64,000 bases of DNA from Miscanthus floridulus (Eukaryota; Streptophyta; Magnoliopsida; Poales; Poaceae). Positions 1-11,450 of the stretch are shown piece by piece (the stretch's first letter is position 1; each line of letters starts with the position of its first letter). The position numbers and the translations under genes were made by a program. The stretch is from NCBI RefSeq assembly GCF_019320115.1, contig NC_089593.1, positions 11,685,908 to 11,749,907 of the forward strand, written 5' to 3'. The notes beneath the pieces are model-generated. The model worked only from the letters and a program-made list of their open reading frames with translations, was not told the DNA's origin and did not search any database.

Positions 1-130
1 TGGGCAATGTGCAATGATGTTTTTTCTGTGATACTACACTTGATCTGAGGCTTTGGGCATATGCAATGATGTTTTTTTCTATGATACAAAACACCTGTGC
101 TGAGGCTCTGGGCATGTGCAATGATGAATT
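1..130 (+). repeat. Short tandem repeats before the Myb/SANT gene
   Basis: Three degenerate copies of a unit of about 55 bases, each with the core TGGGCAT(A/G)TGCAATGATG, begin near 1, 54 and 110. The last runs into the start of the Myb/SANT gene. The same CAATGATG core recurs in the array downstream of the gene (1445-1930), so these look like subterminal repeats of the transposon. Confidence 0.6.
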
Positions 131-135
131 AGGCT

Positions 136-1181
136 ATGGCTGAGGAGATGATGGCTGCTGATGAGCTTGTGTTCCCTGGACTGGATGGTGGTCTTTTGGC
201 TGGTGACAATGTGGTTGCTGGGGATGATGTGACTGGTTTCATACCAGCATCACAGGAACCTGCTCAGCAGAGGACCTCTCTGAGGTGGACTGAGCCCATG
301 TCTGCCTTTGTGCTGAAGCAGATGTGCCAGCTCATTACCACTAGAGTGAGGACTGATAAGGGCTTCAAAGAAGTGCACCTGAACAAGGTGGCAAAGGCCC
401 TGCAAGAGTTCTGTGGTCATAAAGTTAGTGGTACCCAGGTGTACAACCACCTGAGGAAGTGGAGGCAGAGGTGGGTGAAACTGTCCAAGCTGAGGGACCT
501 TAGTGGAGCTCAGTGGGATGAGGACAACTGCATGATTGTTCTTGAGGAGGAACACTACAATGGTCATACCAAGGTGAGCAAGAACCTGTGATACTACAAC
601 TTGATTTGTTAGATGACTCTTTGAAACATTTTGTCATTATGGCTAACAAGGGATAGTTCATTATGCAGGACCACCCCAATGATGCTCCACTGCTCAACAA
701 GCCCATACAACACTACAAGCAGATGATGGTCATCTTTGCCAATGGTCAGGCAACAGGCAAGTGGGCTATGGGCTCCAATGAGCCACTTGGCACACCATCT
801 GACTGTGCTGAGAGCTCACTGAAGACTAAGATCCTGAACAGTGGCAAGACTATGACTCCTGAGGATACCAAGAGTGAGGGAGGAGTTGGTAACAAGAGGA
901 AGAGATCCATGCTGGCAGAAGAGGATGTTGTTCTGTTCACTGGCATGGCAGAGGCAGTGAAGGATGTTGCTGATGCTATTAGGTCGACCAAGGTTGAGGA
1001 TTCCCACCCTGAGCTGTATGGTGCTGTTATGTTTGTGCCAGGCTTCACTAAAGAAGCACTGATGTGTGCTTATGGCCATCTGCTGGACAACAAGGCCTTG
1101 GGTTCAGCTTTTGTCAAGATGTCTGACTCCCACCGTGAGCTGTGGCTAAAGACCTACTTGGCCAAGCACTACTACATGTGA
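136..1181 (+). CDS. Myb/SANT-like DNA-binding protein of a Harbinger-type element
   Basis: Two exons, 136-573 and 669-1181, join in phase 0 through AAG|GTGAGC and a TTATGCAG acceptor to give about 316 residues. Residues about 48-165 match the Myb/SANT-like (Myb_DNA-bind_3) pattern: an LRWTE start, a Trp-containing helix with HLRKWRQRW, and after the splice junction the typical DAPLLNKPIQHY block. The C-terminal half has a basic KRKR stretch, a possible nuclear signal, and a helical tail. Such proteins are the DNA-binding partner of Harbinger transposases, or domesticated derivatives of them. No stop or frameshift breaks it, so it may still be expressed. It could instead be a host-domesticated copy. 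Confidence 0.72.
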
Positions 1182-1444
1182 AGGCTTCACAGCTTGGGGT
1201 TGATCCTTTTGTGCAGTGCCTCTTTTGTGCATACCTAACTATAGCTGGTGGATGTGTAGTGGGTTGACCTTCTCTTTTGTGCAGTTGATCTGATCCTGCA
1301 TAGCTTACTTACTAACACTAACATATAGTTAGTGTCTTAGATAACCCTGCACCTACAACCTAGATCAACCTAGTGGTGGCAATCTGACCATGAGTCCATT
1401 GCCAATGGTGTGAACCTTGTGGTTCTGAACTTGATATGGACACC

Positions 1445-1930
1445 AGTCTGTGCCTGTGATTTGCACAATTTCATTCTGAGCACTTGCCTTATTGCCTGTG
1501 ATGTTTGTTTTCTTATATCTGAACACATGTCCATTGCCTGTGATGATTGTTTTCTTATATCTGAGCACATGTCCATTGCCTGTGATGTTTGTTTTCTTAT
1601 ATCTGAGCACATGTCCATTGCCTGTGATGCTTGTTTTCTTATACCTGAGCCTGCATTCTTTACCTAGCTGGTGCATCTCTTTTTGCCTATGTTGACATTG
1701 ATGTGAACTTGATGATCTGAGAACTAATCTGATCTTGTTTGCCAATGATGTGACCATTTCAATATGAGCTTTTGTCTAATGCCAATGATGACGTTTTTTA
1801 AAACTAAGCACATGCCTTGTGCCAATGATGAGGTTTTTTTATATATACTGAGCACATGTCTTATGCCAATGATATTTTGGTTTATTATACTGAGCACATG
1901 CCTTATGTCATTGATGAACTTTAATTTTTT
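1445..1930 (+). repeat. 42-bp tandem array plus diverged copies
   Basis: Four near-identical 42-base units start at about 1491, 1533, 1575 and 1617. Each contains ATTGCCTGTGATG, a T-rich run, CTTATATCTGA and CACATGTCC. A second, more diverged series at about 1755-1925 has GCCAATGATG followed by T-runs and TGAGCACATG at a spacing of about 43-46. The array lies after the Myb/SANT gene and echoes the repeats before it. Open frames crossing it arise from the period of 42, a multiple of three, and are not taken as genes. Confidence 0.8.
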
Positions 1931-2439
1931 GTTTGTCATTCCATGGTCTAAAAGCTGAAGAAAAAATGAAGCCGATGGCGTGTTCGTAGTGGAGCATGCG
2001 GTATGCAGTGCAAAGAAGGATGTAATATTCATTGCAAACAAAGTGTTGTAGCAAAATGATGTAATTTTTAGTGGAGGGTGTAATAATATTAGTCCGGGCT
2101 TTAGTAATTTTAATTTAGCTTTCCAAAATGATGTAATATTCATTGCAAACAAAGTGTTGTAGCAAACTTTGGACTTGCTGGTGGTAACCTTACCACTAAA
2201 TCAAAGTGGTAACTCCACCAGCTTCTATGCAGGCAACCAAACATGGTTCCTGCATCCTCTTGATTTGAATCCGATGCAGGTTCAGGAAACCAAACACCGG
2301 CTGCATGTGACCAGGCTGCTGGGAGCCAGCCAACCAAACAACCACCCCTTGCATGCGCTCAGCCTGGCCAAAGGGGGCCTGGCTGGCTGATGCGAGCTAG
2401 GCTGGGCTGGGAAGTGAACCAAACACGCCCATAGTAAAC

Positions 2440-4026
2440 CATGTAAAACAAACCTTGCCACAGTTAATACTCCGCGTGCACTCATCAATAGAGAGATCTA
2501 GATACCCAACGATAGAAATATATTCGTCCCTTTTATATTATAAACCATTTTAATATTTGTTATAAGTCAAATTTGTTTAATTTTGATTAGATTTATAGAA
2601 AAAGATCTTTTACAATAGTTGAGAAAGTACGTTGGTACTCATGTTTTTCTATTTTCTAAATAATTAATTAAGAAATATAGTATAGAGGGTATTTTAGTAA
2701 TATGGCTGCCAACACGTGCGTCTGTGCGTGCTCACAGTCACAGCAGGGAGCAGCGGGGTGCTGTTTTCATGAGAAGTATGATCACAACTATACCTTTTGA
2801 ACTCCAAAAGTGAATGAGCGACGTCCAGACTCCCATGCCGGTAGCCGAGCCCCAAGCTGCACCAGCAATGGTGGGTTACTAATCTGTAGGATTCGTGTTT
2901 GTTGGTTGTTGCAAAGGGGGAGGCGGCGAGGTTGACGTTCCTAAAGCGATGCACGGACTGACGGACACGGTGTGGCCGGACGTCCTGTCCAGCGCCAGCA
3001 GCCCACGGGCGACTATGGCTCCGGCGTGGCGGCGCCGGCAACTGCCGAGATCTCCGGTGGTGGAGAATCCAGCGGGCTGGCGTCATGCGTGGCCCAGGTG
3101 CGAAGTGGATGAGCATGATGGGCGGCAGCGTCCAGGCGAAGGCGAGCAAGTGCTAGGAAGAAGACGATCTTGGACCCCCTCCGCAGCGTCCCAATCGATT
3201 CAGCTTACTCCATCACTCCATGGCTTCGTGCAAACTTTCCTCTCCTCCACGGTGCGCCACGAGTGTCCTGCAGACCCACAGGGCGGCGCGAGTGGCATGT
3301 GGTGGGGCGGCGGCAGCTCGACGCAAGTATCCTATTGCGGCACGGCGCAACGCGAATGGCGGCAGTGGCGCGGCATGAATGCTTTTGATTGATAAAATGA
3401 CTGATTTACCCTTATTCGAAAATAAAATATAAAATGAAAAACAGATCTAGCTTCACATAATTTGATACTATCCCCACCTATTTAATACCTCCAGGTACTT
3501 TTAGTTGGGTATCTTCTATTTTTTTATCATCTCGCCCAATAGATAGCTCATGTTTTTTCCGACCATTATAAAATTTCTCTTATAGAAAATATATAAACAT
3601 CTACAATATCAAATAAATACATTGTCAAGATATATTATATGATGTATCTAATGAATATTATTTAACATTATAGGTGTTTGAGCATTTTTTTTATAAAGTT
3701 GATCAAAGCTAGATAAGTTTGACTAAGGAAAAAGCTAAAGTACTTTGATTTGGAACGGAGAGAATACCATTATATTGTTGAATAGATTCCAAATCTGTTT
3801 TGAATTGAAGTGTTTCAATTCTTTAAAATGATAAAAGCTTCGATGATATATCTAGTCTCAATATCCTTGAATAGCCTAAATTGAAGTTTTTGATGAAATA
3901 AGCGAAGGACGTTGTTAATCCCCAAGGCTGTGGGACAACGAAACAAAAGAAGAACTTATCTCACTTCCACACAATGCAAAATGAGAGTACTCATCTCACT
4001 TACACGGAATGAAAAAAATGAGAGTT
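2440..4026. other. Non-coding stretch with a GC-rich island
   Basis: 2440-2690 is AT-rich and contains a degenerate MITE-like segment. 2700-3390 is GC-rich with open frames on both strands, but I recognise no domain and see no convincing splice pattern. 3400-4026 is AT-rich and includes a degenerate MITE end. Confidence 0.5.
3545..3771. mobile_element. Degenerate Stowaway-like MITE, 3' half
   Basis: The segment ends in TTTGATTTGGAACGGAGAGA, close to the common grass Stowaway-type end (TTTGGAACGGAGGGAGTA). The preceding text (aaatacattgtcaagatata, then a GTTTGACTAAG motif near the end) fits the same family. The left inverted end is not recognisable. Confidence 0.5.
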
Positions 4027-4182
4027 GCTATATTTTAAGTGACTTAATTTCTAGACAATAATTTTAGACAACCAACTAGTACTATTAAAAGGATAGACAC
4101 TTAACAAATTTTTTCTACAGTCAAACAATAAAAAAATTATATGCTGTCTAAACAACAAAAAATAAAGCACCTAAAATATAGG
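4027..4182. mobile_element. MITE with imperfect terminal inverted repeats
   Basis: The left end, GCTATATTTTAAGTGACTT at 4027, pairs with the reverse complement of AAGCACCTAAAATATAGG (4165-4182). Inner inverted matches around TCTAGACAATAA and its partner near 4145-4160 extend the hairpin. It has no coding capacity. It lies just downstream of the 3' end of the ILR1-like relic. Confidence 0.55.
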
Positions 4183-4254
4183 AGAAGTGATGAAAAATAT
4201 ATCTAACACCTCAAAAAATTCAAACAAGCTACTACTCTCCATTTAGGTTCACAT

Positions 4255-5060
4255 TCATGCATGTTTCTTCAAGAAATCAATTGCCACGGCGGCATGGAAT
4301 GCAGCTCCGACCGGAAGCGCATCCTCATCGATCACAAAGTAGGGGGAGTAAGGTTGCTTTACTGCCACCATTGTGCTTTCATTGCCAACTCCAATGGTGA
4401 AGAAGGCACCGGGCATTCTCTGCGCATAGAACCCAAAATCCTCCGCGCCCATCACTTGAGGAGCAACCTTGACGTTATTTGCCCCCTGCAAGCTCTCGGC
4501 CACTGCCTTTGCATGAGCATACATTCTCTCATCATTGTTCACAGCAGGATAAGGCCGCATCTTCTCCTTCATGAAGTCCACAGAAGCAATACAGTGATGT
4601 GCAGAAGACTGTCCTACAATCTTACATGCATAGAAGCACACTTCTCAATTGCAGTAGTAGAGACTATGCTGATATGTTTATACAGGTTCAGGTTTTAGAG
4701 GAAGTTAGTTACCTCTTTAATCCTCTTCATGAGATATGATAAACCTTCATCTGAAATGCTCCTCATGGTTCCACCAAAGGTCACAGACTCTGGAATAACA
4801 TTGAAAGCTTCTCCTCCTTTCACAAAAGTGATAGATACCACCAGGAAGATTATTCAGTAGCAACAAAGAGGCATCAATCTTTCAGCATTTCTACGCAACC
4901 CATTCATACACACATAATTTTTTTTTGCAACGCAGTGTAGTAAGCTTAACATCACTTACTGCGCCATGGAGAGGATCGACTTCACGAGCAACAATTTGCT
5001 GAAGATTGAGGATTGCAGTGGATGCATGGATTAATGGGGCATTGCAGCATGACCACCTTT
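4255..5060 (-). pseudogene. IAA-amino-acid hydrolase ILR1-like (peptidase M20), 3' end only
   Basis: Exons at 4255-4620, about 4712-4843 and about 4960-5060 encode the C-terminal part of an amidohydrolase that releases auxin from amino-acid conjugates, usually in the ER lumen. Family blocks are clear: GGHAAMPH, ILNLQQIVAREVDPLHGA, VVSITFVKGGEAFNVIPESV, FGGTMRS, and APQVMGAEDFGFYA followed by PGAFFTIG. It is broken. GGHAAMPH and LIHASTAI lie in different frames because some codons are missing; the acceptor before VVSITF reads TCCTG, not AG; and the gene stops at 5061, where a copia LTR begins at the KGGHAA codons. The N-terminal half is not found elsewhere in the window. Confidence 0.85.
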
Positions 5061-5551
5061 TGTTACATTGATCTCTAATCCTAAACTGGGCCCAACGGGC
5101 CAATTGGCCCTTTGATCCGCGACCTGATCGGGGCGCCCAACCCACTATGGCTGGAGGGCCCCTGTCACACTACGTAATAAATAGAGGTGGGGGACCGACG
5201 GCTCTGAGTATGAGGTTCGCCTGAGCCGAGCTCCCCACCTAAATCCCTAATCCGATCTAGAGGGTGCGTAACCAGTGACGGAAAGCCACCAGCTGCGCCG
5301 CCACCGGACTGTGTCACTGGACTCCACTGCCTTCACCGCCCATCACGTCACCGTCCTCACCGACCGTCGCTGCCCGTGCGCAGACTTCACCAACGAACGA
5401 GATGGCGGCTTCTGGACCCTCTGTGGTGTCAGGTTCGACAACTCGTTCTATCTACTGTCATTGTACTAGTAGATGTTCTAGGACTCATAGTTTATCCAAG
5501 TGCAAGTAGACCTGCTAGACCTAACCCTAAATGATCTTTTCGATCTCAACA
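5061..5551 (+). repeat. 5' LTR of the decayed copia element
   Basis: The LTR starts TGTTACATTG and ends CTCAACA just before the primer-binding site. The ends TGTTA and CAACA are roughly inverted. TAATAAATAG near 5175-5184 is a TATA candidate. Confidence 0.75.
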
Positions 5552-6730
5552 ATGGTACCAGAGCCAGGTCTTCTAGGGCTTTTAGAGCTAGAACGGGTGA
5601 ACGACAAGAAACAGATTAGATCCGTTCGGATATGAGAAGAGAAGAGGGTCACCGAACCCTAACCCTAATCGGGTGAAGAAACGAGTAGGACAGAGGGCCC
5701 GGGTTTTAGAAAAGAACTCGAATCCGAGCCTAAACCCATGAAAAACAACACGGGGAAGATAAACAGTGAAACCATAACCCGAAACCTAATCAAACCCTAA
5801 CCCTAACCCCAATCGATGAAACCCAAGAAGAGAAACAAGATCCAGAAGGGGAAGAAGGGGAAGGCACGGCCTCCACGAGCACGGTAGGGCACCGCCGCCA
5901 GGTCGCTCGGTGGCGGCGCGCTCACCCGTTGGGGAGCGCGCACGCCGGTGAGGGGGCCAGCGACGGCGCCATGGCTTGGCTCTCTGCGCTCACTATCGCT
6001 CGGTGCGCTGCGGGGCTAAGTGAGAGAGGGAAGGAGAAGGAGCGAATGGAGTTAGGGTTTTGGGGGAGGGCACCGCGTCGCCGTTTTTTATCCGCCGAAT
6101 TCACAGCGTAGCCGTCGGATCGGAACGGATGGCGCCGGTTGATCGGGCCGACTTGCGGCCCAGGCGGGCGAACGCGCCGCGCGGCTTTTGTCGGCCTAGT
6201 CCCACGTTGCGACCTGGGTACGGGTAGCGCGGGCGTAGAGGAGTGGGCCGAGCTGGTTTTTGTTGCTGGGCCAAGGAACAGTGCTGAAATTGAGTCAGTT
6301 TTTACCTTTTTTATTTTCCAGTAAAAGTTTATTTCCTAGAAAATGGATAAATGACTTAAAGAAAATAAGAAAAGTGATTTTTCCTATGGGTAAAATTCAC
6401 TAAATTGAGATTATTTTTTCGCTGCTAAAGAAATTGTTTATTCTCCAGTTATTTTGAACCAACATGATATTTAATTGGAGAAAAAGAGATTTTAACATGA
6501 TTATGATGTTGTTATTTTCTGACCAACGTTGTTAATAACAATATCATAATTTTAATAATTTTATGCATTATTTTTATTTCTGCCCAACGGTGATGTAGAT
6601 TTAATGTATAAACAGTTGTATGTTTTAATTTTGACCAACGTTGGAATCAAGACATGCAATTGTTGTTATTATTTATGTTCTCACTCTATATGAATTGTGT
6701 TTTCGGGCGGATACAACTTGATGGGTTGTA
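5552..6730 (+). other. Untranslated leader of the copia element
   Basis: GC-rich up to about 6250, then AT-rich, with no recognisable protein. Two short runs of CCCTAA (near 5655 and 5792) resemble telomere-type units but are only two or three units long. Confidence 0.6.
5553..5565 (+). promoter_or_regulatory. Primer-binding site (initiator tRNA-Met type)
   Basis: TGGTACCAGAGCC lies two bases after the LTR end. It is one base from the usual TGGTATCAGAGC complement of plant initiator tRNA-Met. Confidence 0.75.
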
Positions 6731-9700
6731 TCAAAGAGATCCCCACCCTCAAAGGTGACAACTACATAGAGTGGAAGAAAAAGATTGACCTGGCCTTCAT
6801 CTTGGCTGAGGTGGACTAGGTAGTCACCTCACCGTGTTCCACTGAGCCTGTGGCACCGGTGAGGGAGACAAACGAGGCTGATGTAGCTTGGGCAACTAGA
6901 GAGAGAGATTTTACATCACAAAAGATGTCCTATGACTTTGAGCATAGGAAGTGGGTCACTGCCAATAAAAAATGATTATGTGTGATAAAGAACACGATTG
7001 AACCTGTAATTATGGGCTCAATCCCAGAGTGTGACACGGTCACCGAATACCTCGATAGAATAAAGAGTCAGTTCACTGGCTCTTCAAAGACATATGCTAC
7101 CCAACTAAAAAAGTAGCTGGTGACAGAGAGGTACTCTGGAAATGGTGGCATAAGAGAGCACATACTAAGGATGAGCAATTTGGCATCCAAGCTAAAACCA
7201 ATAGATCTAGCTCTCAAGGAAGAGTTCCTTATCCATCTGATTTTTGCTTCCTTGCCAAAGGAGTTTGATACTTTTATTGTCAACTACAACATACAGCCTG
7301 AGAAGTAGGACTTAGAGAGGCTCATGGCTATGTGTGTGCAAGAGGAGGAGAGAATGAAAGTTGCCAATGATGGCACTATCAATTATGTGAAAGACAACAA
7401 GAAAAAGAATAATAATGCTAACTCCTCCTCAAAGTCAAAGGAAAAGGGTCCTATGCTGCATCAGCCTCATCTGAATAAGTTCACAGTAGAGAAAGACCAG
7501 TGTCTCTATTGCAAGAAGATGGGACATTATAAAAAAGATTGTTTCGATTACTTAAAGTTGATCATGGCAAAGAAAGGTGAGAACATTATTACGTTCATAA
7601 ATGAATCCCTATATGTACAGTATTCAAAATCTACTTGATGGATTGACTCAGGTGCAATTGTTCATGTTGTTAATTCTTTACAGGGATTCCGTTCGACGAG
7701 GACTACCAAAGAAAAGAAAGACACGTTAAAGTTGCAAATGGAGTCCGAGCAGATGTTGAAGCTGTTGGTGATCTTTCTCTAAAGCTTGCTGATGGCTTCA
7801 TACTTTTACTTAGAGATGTACTTTATGTTCTCTCTTTACACAGAAACTTGATTAGTGTTTCATGCTTGGACAATGATGGATATGATTGCCATTTTAAAAA
7901 TGGCAAATGCAAGATAACATTTAATAATGCATGTGTTGGTCTTGCTATCTTACAAAATGAGTTTTATTTGTTATCACTACGTGATGATATAAATGTTGTA
8001 TGCGATGATGGGAACGTTGCGTGCGACAATGAGAATGTATCCTCGTCTGCGGATGTAAACAGAAAATGAAAGAGAGATCACGATGCGTCATTGAAATTAT
8101 GGCACTATCGTTTAGGTCATATTTCTAGGGGGGAATAGAAAGACTAGTTAAGAATGATATTCTTTCTCCATTAGAGTTCTCAGATTTAGAACAATGCAGA
8201 GAATGCATAAAAGAAAAGTACGTAAAGAAAATTAAGAAAGATGCCAAATGAAGCGTAGAAATTTTACAGATTATTCACACATACATATGTGGTCCGTTTC
8301 CTATAAAAAGTGTGGATGGTTATGATTCATTCATAACATTCACAGATGATTACTCCCGTTATGGCTACATTTATCCAATCAAAGAAAGAACAGAAGCATT
8401 GGATAAATTTAAGATATTTAAGGCAGAAGTTGAAAACCAACACAATTTAAAGATTAAGATAGTTAGGTCCAACCGTGGGGGGGGGGAGTACTACGGTCGG
8501 CATACCCCATATGGCCAAGTTCCTAGACCTTTTGCAAGGTTCTTACAGAAGAATGGCATAGTAGCTCAGTATTCTACACCGGGTGAACCTTAGCAGAATG
8601 GAGTAGCTGAAAGACGCAATCGTACCCTGATGGATATGGTGCGTAGTATGATAAGTTACTTCACCTTACCGTTGAGCCTATGGATGGAGGCGTTAAAAAC
8701 CGCCATTCATATTCTCAATAGAGTACCAAGTAATTCGGTGCCTAAAACACCATATGAGTTGTGGACAGGAAGAGTACCCTCACTAAACCACTTACGTGTG
8801 GAGGGGGAGTCCTACTGAGGCTAAAGTATTTAACCCAAACATTGGGAAGCTAGATCCCAAAACAGTAAGTTACCATTTCATTGGCTACCCAGAAAAGTCA
8901 AAAGGTTTTCGTTTCTACTGTCCAGACAGACATACAAAGTTTGTGGAAACGAGACACACTGTCTTCCTAGAGGATAAAATGATGAGGGGGAGCATGGTAG
9001 CTCAAAAAATTGACCTTGAAGAGAAGCGGGTGTATGCACCCACTCCGATGATTCATGAGCCATTTTTCTCATTACCTGCTGTCGCTACACTGATAGTGCA
9101 AGATATTGTGGTGCCAGCACCTGTTGTTATTTCGCCTATGGCAATAATGAATGACGATGAGGAACTTGTTCTTTAGGATCCTGTAGAACCTATTGCCACA
9201 CATGAGGGGGAGCAACAACAACCTCAAACAGAAGATGTGCCAAATGTGGAGGCCTCTAGAAGGTCTCAAAGAGTTAGAAAATCAGCTATTCCTGCTGACT
9301 ATGAAGTATACAACACTAAGGAATTTTAAATGGAGGATGATCCCACCTCATTTGAAAAAGCCATGAGAAGTGATCATTCATCAAAGTGGCTTGAGGCCAT
9401 GGAAGATGAAATGAAATCTATGAATGCCAATAAAGTTTGGGACTTAGAAATAATTCCTAAAGGAGCCAAAATAGTAGGCTATAAATGGGTCTACAAAATA
9501 AAACTTGACTCTCAAGGGAATATACAGAGATATAAAGCGCGACTTGTGGCAAAAGGCTTTACACAAAGAGAAGGCATTAATTACAATGAGACCTTTTCTC
9601 CAGTCTCATGTAAGGATTTCTTCAGAATCATAATGGCATTAGTGGCACATTACGATTTAGAATTACATCAGATGGATGTAAAGACGGCATTTCTCAACGG

Positions 9701-10757
9701 GGACTTGGAGGAAAATGTTTGCATGGCACAACCGAAAGGTTTTGTCATGGAAGGAAAAGAACGAATGGGATGTCGCCTAAAGAAATCCATTTATGGATTA
9801 AAACAAGCTTCAAGACAGTGGTACTTGAAGTTTGATCAGACAATAAGGAATTTTGGGTTTAAAGAGAATATAGAGGACAATCGTGTCTATGCAAAGTTTA
9901 AGAATGAGAAGTTTATCTTCCTTGTCCTGTATGTGGATGATATATTACTTGCTAGTAGTGATGTCAGTCTACTACTGGAGACAAAGAAGTTTTTGTCCTC
10001 AAAATTTGATATGAAAGATCTTGGTGAAGCTTCGTTCGTTCTAGGGATCGAGATTCACTGAGATAGAAGTAAAGGGGTATTAGGACTGTCACAAAAGACA
10101 TATATAAAAAAGATCTTAAAGAAATTCAGTATGCACAAATATAGTCCCTCACCTGCTTCTATAGTCAAGGGCGATAGATATGGGGATTGTAAATGCCCTA
10201 GGAATCAGTATGAGATCGATCAAATGAAAACGGTTCCATATGTTTCAGCTGTCGGAAGCTTGCAATATGCTCAAGTATGCACGCGCCCTGACTTGACATT
10301 TGTTACCAGATTACTTGGCAAATTCTAGAGCAATCCTGAAACAGAACACTAAAAATTAGTAAAGAAAGTCTTACGTTATTTGTAAGGAACAAAAAGCCTC
10401 ATGATGACGTATAGAAGATCATATTCACTCCATATAGTGGGATATTCAGATTCTGATTATGCGGAAGATGATAGAAAATCCACGTCTGGATATGTATTCA
10501 CTCTCGCAGGGGGAGCTATTTCATGGAAAAGCTCAAAGCAAACCGTCACTACATCGTCCACAATGTATGTCGAGTTTATAGTGTGTTATGAGGCAACGGG
10601 GCATGTGAACTGGCTAAAGAAGTTCATATCCGGTTTGATGGTGGTTGACGATATCTATAGACCACTTATGTTATACTGCGATAATAATCCGGCAGTAGAG
10701 TATGCTCACAACAATAAGTCAAGTGGTACTGCCAAACACAGTGATGAATCTTTTTAA
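6731..10757 (+). pseudogene. Copia gag-pol polyprotein, multiply disrupted
   Basis: Reading begins near 6731 with a copia gag N-terminus (LKGDNYIEWKKKI). Next come a CCHC knuckle (CLYCKKMGHYKKDC, about 7501-7542), the protease motif WIDSGA after a stop (about 7639), integrase at about 8300-8800, RT with QMDVKTAFLNG (about 9667) and YVDDILLASSD (about 9930), and RNase H with DYAEDDRKSTSG (about 10456). In-frame stops and frameshifts are frequent. In integrase a run of eight G (about 8477) disrupts the frame, and the usual SDRGGEYYG motif reads SNRGG. It cannot make a functional polyprotein. Confidence 0.85.
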
Positions 10758-11029
10758 AGTCTTATATTGATAACTTTTGAAATATTCTATTTATTTGTGA
10801 ACACGACACACATGCATAGATTTGTCCTAAAGGCATTTTTGTAATCTCAGAAATTTGTTGCATTTTATTGAATATATACATTATGACCATACTATAACTA
10901 TATAGCCATATAGGAAAAGATGGTGAAATGTAAGTATATATCTCTATTAGAGATCGTGCCACTTCTAAAATGTAAAGTACTATGCAAATTTGACTAGAGG
11001 GAATATTTATTCTATACATTAGCAAGGTA

Positions 11030-11232
11030 GGGTGTTTGGTTCGAGGAATGGATTAATCTATCATCTTTTTATTCTTTATTTTTTATTTTGTTTGTGGAAT
11101 GGAATGGGTTGGGGATGCATCATCACTTTATTCCTATCAAGCTAATTTGAGAAATGAACCAATAAATTGAAGGAATAAGCTCATCATATTCCACCGCATC
11201 TAAAAATTGTTTAATTCCTCAAACCAAACATC
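11030..11232. mobile_element. Tourist-like MITE
   Basis: The left end, GGGTGTTTGGTTCGAGGAAT at 11030, pairs with the reverse complement of the right end, TAATTCCTCAAACCAAACAT, over about 21 bases with few mismatches. At about 203 bp and AT-rich, it fits a PIF/Harbinger-derived MITE. It lies downstream of the rhamnogalacturonan lyase gene. Confidence 0.75.
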
Positions 11233-11450
11233 TTGTGACTATGCGAAAAGAGAGCAAAATATTAGCGCATTTCTGCAAAATCTCCCAAAATTGCATCTCA
11301 TTTCACACTCTAGTGTTTTAACTTCATGGGTTCCCCTACTGCTGGTATTATACTTTTACATTCAGAAATAATCCCCCCTCTCACTGCTCCAACATTCTTG
11401 TAAAGTAAGGAAACAATACAGTCCCTAGGCGACGGTGACCATGCCATCGG

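Larger units (their letters stand above)
1..2430 (+). mobile_element. Harbinger/PIF-like DNA transposon, right-hand part
   Basis: The stretch holds a two-exon Myb/SANT-like gene flanked on both sides by short repeats containing CAATGATG. It ends in a subterminal region rich in CCAACCAAACA-type motifs and a terminal motif whose reverse complement is GGGCGTGTTTGGTTCACTTC (2411-2430), the kind of end seen in grass PIF/Harbinger elements. Harbinger elements usually encode a DDE transposase plus a Myb-like DNA-binding protein. Only the second type is visible, so the transposase and left end would lie before the window. The target duplication cannot be defined with one end. An alternative is a host gene next to an unrelated MITE. 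Confidence 0.55.
5061..10830 (+). mobile_element. Decayed Ty1-copia retrotransposon, 3' end missing
   Basis: A 5' LTR (5061-5551) and primer-binding site are followed by a 1.2 kb GC-rich leader and gag-pol in copia order (gag, protease, integrase, RT, RNase H). RNase H breaks off at about 10757. A short stretch reading like the end of pol (FVNTTHM) follows at about 10793-10815, after an apparent deletion. I see no second copy of the 5' LTR, so the 3' LTR is lost and no target duplication can be scored. The left junction lies inside the ILR1-like gene. Confidence 0.85.

Noticed and set aside
1492..1695. Open frames with repeated CFLISEHMS-type text
   Set aside because: They are translations of the 42-bp tandem array and have no start context or homology.
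2694..3392. GC-rich overlapping frames on both strands
   Set aside because: No recognisable domain, no conserved splice pattern; left as non-coding.
5655..5815. CCCTAACCCTAA runs resembling telomere repeats
   Set aside because: Only two or three units each, inside a retrotransposon leader; no array.
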